From Bryobacteraceae bacterium (GTDB taxonomy: Bacteria; Acidobacteriota; Terriglobia; Bryobacterales; Bryobacteraceae): a stretch of DNA of 5,167 bases. Position numbers and translations under genes: made by a program. Below are positions 1 through 5,167 of the stretch, one piece after another. Where the stretch lies: assembly GCA_947456995.1 (NCBI GenBank), contig CANGVB010000331.1, forward strand, positions 1-5,167. Reading direction: 5' to 3'. Within the stretch, counting starts at the first letter, position 1. The number at the start of each line of letters is the position of its first letter. The notes beneath the pieces are model-generated. The model made no database searches. It worked only from the letters and a program-made list of their open reading frames with translations, and was not told the origin of the DNA.

Positions 1-780
1 GGCAAGGAGGGCCGGGACACGATCGGGAAGCTGATCGATCATGCGGGCGAGGAAGATGTAAGGCTGAGCGACTGCGGGAGCAAGCTCGATGACGCGGAAG
101 AAGCTGAGACCGGCTTCAGGAAAGCGGCGCTGGGTGTAGAGAGCGACGCCGTAGGCGAGTTCGATCTGGGGGCTCTTGTCGAAAGTCTTTCTTGCGCTTT
201 CGAGAAAGCTGGCCGCATCGTTGAAGCGAGCGAGCCGCAGCAGGGCCTGGCCGAAGGCGGCGTGGGTGGGCTCGTCGTAGGGGAGGAGCTTTATCAGGGC
301 CTGGTAGTGGGTGATGGCTTCATCGGGTTTGCTGGTGGCCTCGTAGGCGCGGGCGAGCAGCAGGCGAAGCTCTGGGCGATCGCTTGAGGCTAGAGCCCTC
401 GTGCCGAAGGCGATGGCCTGGGGGTGGTCTGGCAGCTCCGCATAAAGCATTGCTGCGCGGAGGCTGGCGGCGGAGTCTGCTTCTTTTGATTCCGAGTAGC
501 GGCCTTCCCAGAGGGCGGCGAGTTTGCGCTGGTTGGTGGCGGCGAAGTAGAGGGCGAGATTGTGTTGGACGGAAGGGATGGTGGCGCCGATTTGTTCTGC
601 CTGGCGGGCTGCGGTTGCAGCGCGTTGGGGGAGCTTGAGCTGGAGGTAGATACGGGCCAGAAGGGCGGCTGAGGAAGCAGATGGGGGTTGGGATTCGAGC
701 AGTGTGCGAGCTTCTACCAGACGACCGGCATCGAAGGCGGACTGGGCGGTTGCGATTTGGTCGATGGCGAAAAAGAACAT
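1..780 (-). CDS. TPR-repeat protein, N-terminal part (C-terminus outside window)
   Basis: An open frame of 260 codons runs from ATG at 780-778 to the left edge with no stop. The translation is rich in Ala, Leu and Arg and shows the helix-turn-helix pattern of tetratricopeptide repeats. The clearest units are about residues 36-69 (LLARIYLQLKLPQRAATAAR), 136-169 (LLLARAYEATSKPDEAITHY), 170-203 (FGQALLRLARFNDAASFLES) and 204-237 (AYGVALYTQRRFPEAGLSFF), with another starting near 238. TPR arrays are protein-protein interaction scaffolds, and no catalytic domain is visible in the part seen. The N-terminus (MFFFAIDQIATAQSAFDAGR) has a few hydrophobic residues but no basic residue before them and no clear cleavage site, so export is unproven. 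No ATG, GTG or TTG lies in frame between 780 and the upstream stop at 843-841, which fixes the start unless initiation is unusual. No Shine-Dalgarno is visible, because the leader is the T-tract of a terminator. Codons mostly end in C. The partner is unknown; the TPR call is firm, the role is not. Confidence 0.88.
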   Translation of the reverse strand, partial: MFFFAIDQIATAQSAFDAGRLVEARTLLESQPPSASSAALLARIYLQLKLPQRAATAARQAEQIGATIPSVQHNLALYFAATNQRKLAALWEGRYSESKEADSAASLRAAMLYAELPDHPQAIAFGTRALASSDRPELRLLLARAYEATSKPDEAITHYQALIKLLPYDEPTHAAFGQALLRLARFNDAASFLESARKTFDKSPQIELAYGVALYTQRRFPEAGLSFFRVIELAPAVAQPYIFLARMIDQLPDRVPALLA

Positions 781-783
781 TTG

Positions 784-841
784 AAAAAAAGAAAAGGCCG
801 CTTCGCTCAGATTACTGCATTGCTGGGCGAGGCGGCCTTTT
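784..841 (-). terminator. Rho-independent terminator of the TonB-dependent receptor gene
   Basis: Perfect 10-bp arms AAAAGGCCGC (792-801) and GCGGCCTTTT (832-841) enclose a further partly paired segment: 803-806 with 827-830 and 808-810 with 823-825, leaving a 12-nt loop at 811-822. Read on the minus strand, the stem is followed by TTTTCTTTTTTT (795-784), the U-rich tail of an intrinsic terminator. It begins about 15 nt after the receptor stop codon (859-857), as expected for that gene's terminator. On the plus strand the two inner irregular positions become G-U pairs, so the stem is longer, but it is followed by only five T (838-842). It may therefore also stop antisense transcription weakly. 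Confidence 0.85.
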
Positions 842-856
842 TAGAGACTGCTCAGT

Positions 857-3800
857 TTAGAACATGAAGCGAAGCGCGAACTGCGTGCGACGCTGTGAGC
901 CTTCCTGAGTGCCGAAGATGCGGCCGAAGTTGGGATCACCCTGAATGCGATTCGGGGCGCCGAACTGGGGCGTGTTGCTGAGGTTGAAGGCTTCGGCGCG
1001 GAGTTGCATCTGGAAGCGTTCGGTGAAGCGGATACCCTTGAACAACGAAAGGTCGATGTTGGCCTGGCCAGGCAGGTTGTTGCTCTGAAGGCCAAGGTTG
1101 CCGGGGGTGCCGGGAGTAGGACGCACGACGGCAGCGGTATCAAACCACTGGTCGACAGTGCGGCCACCGGAAGGTGCATTGTTCGGGTTGCTACCGGCAA
1201 CAAGATCCGGGGTGCAATTGCCGAAGCTGCCTACGCACTGGTTGGTGCCGATGGTGTAGGGTGCGCCCGTGCGGAAGGTTACGATGCTGTTGAGCTGCCA
1301 GTTGCCAAGGACGGCGTTGCCAACCTTGTTCTGGATGTCGAGCGACTTGCCCTTGCCCATGGGGAGGTCATAAAGTACGGAGCCCGTGAAGTTATGACGG
1401 ATGTCCCATGAAGCGCTGGAGTAAGCTTCGGAGAAGTTGCGGGGATCCTTGGGGCCGAGGCCGGCGGAGCCGCTGAGGGGGGTGCCGGAGGTGGCCAGTG
1501 CGTGGCCCCAGGTGTAGGCAACCAGGTACTGCAGGCCTTTGGCGTAGCGCTTCTCCCACTTGGCGGTAAGACCGGCGTAACGACCAAACCCGAAGGTGCC
1601 GGTGTAGTTGACGCCACCGATGTTGGGAACCGTGCGGCGGACGTTGGCTTCAATGTTCGGACGCGGATCGTTGAACGGCGCGTTGGGATCAGAGAAGTGC
1701 AACTGGTGTGCCTGGTGGTTGCCGACGTAGGCGAGTTCGAAGGCGTTGCCGCCACGGAATTCCTTCTGCAGCGAGAAGTTCCACTTGTGCACGAGCGGGT
1801 TGCGGAAGTTCTGTGCGACAGACCGGAAGTTGACCGGAGCGTTGAGCGAGAAGATGTTGATCGGGAAGCCAGCCGTAACGCCAGAGTTGGCGTTGAAGAA
1901 GGGGTTCGGCTCGAAGGTAGTGACATTCGAAGGACGCACCAGGGTGGTGGTCTGATTGAAGGGTACGCCTTCACCACGGTTGGGGTTGCCGCCCTGGTTT
2001 TCTTCACCACCGTAGAAGATGCCGTAGCCCGCGCGGATCACCATGCCAAAGTTCTGGTAGGCGAAGCCGATGCGGGGAGCGATGCTGGTTTTATCCCACG
2101 GAATCAGGTACTGATCGACTTCACCGCGCGAGACCTTAACGTTGGCAAAGTCACGGGAGAAGTTAGGAGGCAGGGGAGCGTCCTGATCTTTACCCTTGGG
2201 GATGAAGAGCGTCATCTTGTCGAAATCAAAGTTGGCCTGACGCCCGAACTGTTCGCCGATGGGGGAGAAGAGTTCGTAGCGCACGCCGTAGTTGATGGTG
2301 AGCTTGTTGTTGACCTTCCAGTCGTCCTGGGCAAATACGGCAAATGCCTGACGGGTGGAGGAGATGAAGTTTGTGGTGGACATCTGGCCCTGTGAGACAC
2401 GTCCGATCAGGAACGAAGCGTAGCCGTCACCGGTGAGGTTGGACAGTGCGTCGGTACCGTTGGGGAAAGAGGTCTCGGTGCGGTTGAAGGTCCAGTTACC
2501 GTGGGGGCTGGGGAACTGGAAGAAGGGGAACTGGATGGGGCGGAATTCGCCGCCAATCTTGATGGAGTGGGTGCCCTTCTGGATTGCGACGTTCTGGATG
2601 AAGTCCCAAACGTTGTTGTATTCCTTGGAGGGGAGCCAGTCGGATGCGCCGAAGCCGGAATAGCGATCAATGTTGGTGGAAGGCAGACCGCCGTTGAGCG
2701 GGCCGGTTGGATTGTAACCACCGATGCCGAAGGCTTTGAACTGGTCGGTGTTGGGGTCGGCCTGAGTACGCGAGGTGACAAGGCGGGTGAAGGCGATGCG
2801 AGATTCGGTAACCAGGGTGGGCGACCAGATGCGGGTGTAGCTGAGCATGGCGTTACGGGCGAGGGTCTCTTCGAGGTTTGAAGCGAAGTAGGTGCCGTCG
2901 AGTGCGCCAGGAAGGGGCTGACCATTCACCTGGTTGCGCTCAGACCAGGAGACGCTTCCGAAGATGCTGTCCTTGTCAGAGATACGGTGATCGCCACGGA
3001 TGTCAAACTGCTTGACGGTGGCGGTACCCGAGGTGGTGGTGAAGTAGTTGTTGAGCGGGATGCCGGGGCCCACACTTACGTTGGGAGTGGGGAAGAGGGC
3101 GGCAATCTTTGAGGCAGCGGGATCGAGGCGTGAGGCCGGGATGATGTTGCCGGGGAAGGGCTGACGGACAAGGCCGCTGCTTCCGTTGGGGTAGACGCCG
3201 GTTGCCTGGGTGGCAGGGTCATAGATGGCGCCTTCGCGAGCGGACACGCCGAGACCGTTGTTGATCGAGCGATTGACGTTGAGAAGTTCAGAGAAATTAC
3301 CACCACGCATCGCCATGCTGGGGATGCTGAAGAAGGCCGAAGTGCCGAGGCCGGGGACTGCGCCGCCGGTGGAACGGATTTCGGTCTGCTGGTAGTCGGC
3401 AAACCAGAAGGTGCGGTTTTTGATCACCGGGCCGCCGATGGCTGCGCCGAACTGATTCTGTTTGAAGGGGCCGCGACGTACGTTGTTGCGGTTATTTTCC
3501 CAACGGTTGGCATTGGCTTTGTCGTTCTGCAGGTATTCAAATACCGCACCATGAATCTCGTTGGTGCCGCTCTTGATGGTGACGTTGACTACGCCGCCAG
3601 CGCCACGGCCGTACTCTGCGTTGTAGCCGTTGGTCATGACGCGCATTTCGCCGATGGCGTCGACTGAGGGGCCGATGACGAAGGAGGTCTGGTTGAGGAA
3701 GTCGATGACGTTGACGTTGTTGTCAACACCGTTGAGCAGGAAGTTGTTCTGGCCATTAGAGCGCACGCCGTTGGCTGAAAAACCACCGCCTGTGGCATCG

Positions 3801-4312
3801 CGGGCACCGGGTTCGTTAGGTACGACACCGGGGGAAAGGCGGGCGAGGTAGGCAAAGTTACGGGTGCCGCCGAGAGGAAGTTCTGAAACCTGCTTGGCGT
3901 CAACGCTGGCGCCGATGATGGTGGATTCCGTTTGGAGGACGGCAGCTTCGCCGGTGACTTCGATATTGGTTGAGACTTCGCCAACCTGGAGTTGGAAGTC
4001 GATGCCGGTGCGGTCACCTGCGGTGAGCAGGATGGAGCGACGGGTGGATTTCTTGAATCCGGCTACTTCAACCGTTACGGTGTAGGTGCCGGGCTTCAGG
4101 GCAGGGCGGGCATATTCGCCGCCAGCGTTAGTGGTGAGGTCATACCTCAGGCCGGTAGCATCCTCAAGGATGGAGACCTTGGCATTGGGAATGCCGGAGC
4201 CGGATGGATCGGAAATGGTTCCCACCAGAGTGGCAAGGTCACGTTGCGCAAAGGCGCTGAGACACAAGACAAAGGTGGCTATGGTTAAACGCAACAAGGC
4301 GATATAGTTCAT
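857..4312 (-). CDS. Oar-like TonB-dependent outer-membrane receptor with N-terminal carboxypeptidase-regulatory-like domain
   Basis: This is a complete 1151-residue protein, a usual size for the family. Residues 1-22 form a signal peptide with a hydrophobic core at about 9-20 and probable cleavage after AFA (22/23). Residues about 26-110 are a carboxypeptidase-regulatory-like beta-sandwich (GTISDPSGSGIPNAKVSI, then GGEYARPALKPGTYTVTVEV). A stretch near 114-122 (STNIEVTGE) is the best candidate for a TonB-box-like segment. The plug covers about 135-255, with LPLGGTRNFAYLARLSPGV (146-164), ANGVRSNGQNNFLLNGVDN (180-198) and YNAEYGRGAGGVVNVTIKSG (230-249). The rest is a beta-barrel that ends in an aromatic residue (LRFMF), the signal for outer-membrane insertion. 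The C-terminal block with DQWFDTAAV, NIDLSLFKG and RAEAFNLSNTPQFGAPN is typical of acidobacterial Oar-like receptors. C1026 and C1033 lie eight residues apart in a late loop and could form a disulfide. The start is supported by AAGGGAG 12 nt upstream and by the signal peptide. The family is known or presumed to import large ligands using TonB energy, but this substrate cannot be predicted. No SusD-like gene is in view. Confidence 0.95.
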   Translation of the reverse strand: MNYIALLRLTIATFVLCLSAFAQRDLATLVGTISDPSGSGIPNAKVSILEDATGLRYDLTTNAGGEYARPALKPGTYTVTVEVAGFKKSTRRSILLTAGDRTGIDFQLQVGEVSTNIEVTGEAAVLQTESTIIGASVDAKQVSELPLGGTRNFAYLARLSPGVVPNEPGARDATGGGFSANGVRSNGQNNFLLNGVDNNVNVIDFLNQTSFVIGPSVDAIGEMRVMTNGYNAEYGRGAGGVVNVTIKSGTNEIHGAVFEYLQNDKANANRWENNRNNVRRGPFKQNQFGAAIGGPVIKNRTFWFADYQQTEIRSTGGAVPGLGTSAFFSIPSMAMRGGNFSELLNVNRSINNGLGVSAREGAIYDPATQATGVYPNGSSGLVRQPFPGNIIPASRLDPAASKIAALFPTPNVSVGPGIPLNNYFTTTSGTATVKQFDIRGDHRISDKDSIFGSVSWSERNQVNGQPLPGALDGTYFASNLEETLARNAMLSYTRIWSPTLVTESRIAFTRLVTSRTQADPNTDQFKAFGIGGYNPTGPLNGGLPSTNIDRYSGFGASDWLPSKEYNNVWDFIQNVAIQKGTHSIKIGGEFRPIQFPFFQFPSPHGNWTFNRTETSFPNGTDALSNLTGDGYASFLIGRVSQGQMSTTNFISSTRQAFAVFAQDDWKVNNKLTINYGVRYELFSPIGEQFGRQANFDFDKMTLFIPKGKDQDAPLPPNFSRDFANVKVSRGEVDQYLIPWDKTSIAPRIGFAYQNFGMVIRAGYGIFYGGEENQGGNPNRGEGVPFNQTTTLVRPSNVTTFEPNPFFNANSGVTAGFPINIFSLNAPVNFRSVAQNFRNPLVHKWNFSLQKEFRGGNAFELAYVGNHQAHQLHFSDPNAPFNDPRPNIEANVRRTVPNIGGVNYTGTFGFGRYAGLTAKWEKRYAKGLQYLVAYTWGHALATSGTPLSGSAGLGPKDPRNFSEAYSSASWDIRHNFTGSVLYDLPMGKGKSLDIQNKVGNAVLGNWQLNSIVTFRTGAPYTIGTNQCVGSFGNCTPDLVAGSNPNNAPSGGRTVDQWFDTAAVVRPTPGTPGNLGLQSNNLPGQANIDLSLFKGIRFTERFQMQLRAEAFNLSNTPQFGAPNRIQGDPNFGRIFGTQEGSQRRTQFALRFMF

Positions 4313-4324
4313 ACAGTGAAAAGA

Positions 4325-4331
4325 CTCCCTT
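4325..4331 (-). promoter_or_regulatory. Ribosome binding site of the TonB-dependent receptor gene
   Basis: On the minus strand AAGGGAG (4331-4325) lies 12 nt before the ATG at 4312-4310. It is a good Shine-Dalgarno match at slightly long spacing and supports the chosen start. It overlaps the small palindrome CCCTTAGGG (4327-4335). Confidence 0.6.
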
Positions 4332-4347
4332 AGGGTCAGACTGGGGA

Positions 4348-4368
4348 AAATCTATCACTAATAGATTT
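4348..4368. repeat. Inverted repeat in the divergent spacer, possible operator
   Basis: Perfect 8-bp arms AAATCTAT (4348-4355) and ATAGATTT (4361-4368) are separated by CACTA (4356-4360). The two arm centres are 13 bp apart, a little over one helical turn, as for a dimeric regulator. The repeat lies between the two divergent start codons and overlaps the proposed -10 of the receptor promoter. There is no T-run after it on either strand, so it is not a terminator. That it binds a repressor or activator is inference. Confidence 0.55.
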
Positions 4369-4377
4369 ATATTACAA
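4349..4377 (-). promoter_or_regulatory. Candidate sigma70-type promoter of the TonB-dependent receptor gene
   Basis: On the minus strand TTGTAA (4377-4372) and TAGATT (4354-4349) are separated by exactly 17 bp. Each matches four of six consensus bases. Transcription would start near 4342, giving a leader of about 30 nt that contains the AAGGGAG site. The -10 lies inside the right-hand arm (minus-strand reading) of the inverted repeat, so a protein bound there would block it. Such AT-rich matches arise easily by chance. Confidence 0.4.
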
Positions 4378-4380
4378 GGG

Positions 4381-4386
4381 TATAAA
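4381..4386 (+). promoter_or_regulatory. Candidate -10 element for the beta-propeller gene
   Basis: TATAAA at 4381-4386 lies 13 bp before the first ATG of the plus-strand gene. No good -35 hexamer is present 16-18 bp upstream; the region there is the inverted repeat. Initiation from this element would leave a leader of only about 5-8 nt, consistent with the absence of a Shine-Dalgarno near the start. This is a weak call. Confidence 0.25.
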
Positions 4387-4399
4387 CTTTCATAATTAA

Positions 4400-5167
4400 A
4401 TGATGAAGATAGGTTGGATGCTTTTGACTTTGCTTATTCTTGCTGCTGCGGCTGCCGAGAAGTCCCCGTATTTTGTTGATGTTGCGGGTAAGTTTGGGAT
4501 TAGCGAAGTTAATAGTTTTGGAGGAATCGATCAAAAGAATTTCATCCTTGAGACGACGGGAAACGGGGTGGCCATCCTTGATGCAGACGAGGATGGGCTT
4601 GAGGACGTGCTGCTTCTGAATGGTACGCGCACCCAACCGGTGCAGGCCCTGCCGTCGCTTTATCGCAATCTCGGGGGTGGGAAGTTTGAATTGAGCAAGG
4701 CTAGTGGATTCGATTTTGAAGGGTGGGCACAAGGTGTTTGTGGGGGGGATTTTGATAACGACGGCCGTACCGATTTACTGGTGACATACTATGGCCACAA
4801 CCGTATGTACCGCAATGCCGGGGGCGGGCGATTTGAGGACGTCACCTCGCGAGTGGGGCTTCCGGTGACGGGCACTCGTTTTGGCTCGGGATGCACCTTT
4901 ATCGACTATGACCGGGATGGGCGACTGGATCTCTTTGTCTCGAACTATGTGCAACTGGATCTGGCAAAAACGCCGAAGCCCGGGCAAGGCGAGTTCTGTG
5001 TCTGGAAGGAGATACCCGTGATGTGTGGGCCACGGGGCTTGCCGCTGGGGATGAATCTGCTTTATCACCAGGAGGCGGATGGGCGGTTTCGTGACGTCTC
5101 GGCAGCGGCCGGGATTTTGAAGCCGGGCGGGCGGTATGCGTTGCAGGCAGTAAGTGCGGACTTTGAC
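4400..5167 (+). CDS. Secreted FG-GAP/VCBS beta-propeller protein, CRTAC1 (ASPIC/UnbV) type, N-terminal part
   Basis: An open frame of 256 codons runs to the right edge. Residues 1-19 form a signal peptide (K3, then hydrophobic MLLTLLILAAAAA), with cleavage near AAA/EKS. Repeated propeller blades follow, each with a calcium-binding loop of the form DxDxDGxxD: D61-D69 (DADEDGLED), D117-D125 (DFDNDGRTD) and D169-D177 (DYDRDGRLD). A fourth loop begins at 254 (DFD) and is cut by the window. LYRN-like motifs (LYRNLGGGKF, MYRNAGGGRFEDVTS, LYHQEADGRFRDVS) mark the blade ends. FCVWKEIPVMCGPRGLP (199-215) is a signature I recognise from acidobacterial and planctomycete members of this family; C200 and C209 may form a disulfide. 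Full family members are usually 500 or more residues and often end in an ASPIC/UnbV domain, which would lie outside the window. An in-frame TAA at 4397-4399 restricts the start to the tandem ATGs at 4400 and 4403; ATG 4418 would lose the basic residue of the signal peptide. No Shine-Dalgarno is near: the AAGGG at 4376-4380 is too distant. Role presumed extracellular or periplasmic binding; the ligand is unknown. Confidence 0.9.
   Translation, partial: MMKIGWMLLTLLILAAAAAEKSPYFVDVAGKFGISEVNSFGGIDQKNFILETTGNGVAILDADEDGLEDVLLLNGTRTQPVQALPSLYRNLGGGKFELSKASGFDFEGWAQGVCGGDFDNDGRTDLLVTYYGHNRMYRNAGGGRFEDVTSRVGLPVTGTRFGSGCTFIDYDRDGRLDLFVSNYVQLDLAKTPKPGQGEFCVWKEIPVMCGPRGLPLGMNLLYHQEADGRFRDVSAAAGILKPGGRYALQAVSADFD

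Noticed and set aside
384..638. Plus-strand 84-codon frame rich in Arg, Gly and Trp
   Set aside because: It is antisense to the TPR gene, whose repeats are convincing. The composition is that of a shadow frame in GC-rich DNA.
1279..2010. Minus-strand 243-codon frame overlapping the receptor in another frame
   Set aside because: It is low-complexity Ser/Thr/Pro/Arg sequence, typical of an out-of-frame reading of a GC-rich gene, with no domain.
1502..2395. Long plus-strand open frame (297 codons) antisense to the receptor gene
   Set aside because: It lies wholly inside the receptor gene, whose protein is a clear family match end to end. The frame has no recognisable domain and is open because of the high GC content and codon pattern of the opposite strand.
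4262..4264. Receptor as a lipoprotein through C17 in its signal peptide
   Set aside because: The residues before C17 (TFVL) do not form a lipobox, and a normal signal peptidase I site (AFA before Q23) follows. Outer-membrane barrels of this family are not lipidated.
4327..4335. CCCTTAGGG palindrome as a hairpin hiding the receptor's ribosome binding site
   Set aside because: The arms are only four bases around a one-base centre, too short a loop to fold as RNA. Extension outward fails to pair without insertions.
4367..4732. Minus-strand 121-codon frame across the divergent spacer and into the propeller gene
   Set aside because: It is antisense to the signal peptide and first calcium loop of the propeller protein and would cover the promoter region. 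No family features are visible.
4775..5068. Minus-strand 97-codon frame
   Set aside because: It is antisense to calcium loop three and the CGPRGLP region of the propeller gene, which explains the sequence better.

Overview
The window looks like ordinary chromosome from a member of the Acidobacteriota, most likely the Solibacter/Bryobacter side of the phylum. This is inferred from gene content, not from a marker gene. Three gene families that are greatly expanded in those genomes sit side by side: a very large Oar-like TonB-dependent outer-membrane protein with an N-terminal carboxypeptidase-regulatory-like domain, a secreted FG-GAP/VCBS beta-propeller protein of the CRTAC1 (ASPIC/UnbV) type, and a TPR-repeat protein. 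The DNA is GC-rich, with an AT-rich intergenic spacer.

Layout. Positions 1-780 (minus strand) hold the first 260 codons of a TPR protein that runs off the left edge. Positions 781-856 are a short spacer dominated by a strong hairpin with a T-rich tail, read as the transcription terminator of the next gene. Positions 857-4312 (minus strand) hold the complete 1151-residue TonB-dependent receptor. Positions 4313-4399 are an 87-bp AT-rich divergent spacer. It carries the receptor's ribosome binding site, a plausible receptor promoter and an 8-bp-arm inverted repeat that could be an operator. Positions 4400-5167 (plus strand) hold the first 256 codons of the exported beta-propeller protein, cut by the right edge.

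How the parts may work together. The receptor belongs in the outer membrane and the propeller protein carries an export signal, so both products act in the envelope and share a divergent control region. A joint role in capturing or binding an extracellular ligand is possible, but the substrate cannot be read from the sequence. The TPR gene follows the receptor on the same strand but lies behind the terminator and has no visible Shine-Dalgarno sequence, so its expression is the least clear point of the window.

I see no RNA gene, CRISPR array, insertion sequence or defence system. The most useful observations are the divergent control region, the terminator that abuts the TPR start codon, and the conserved cysteine motif in the propeller protein. 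I did not find convincing evidence of a wholly new system.
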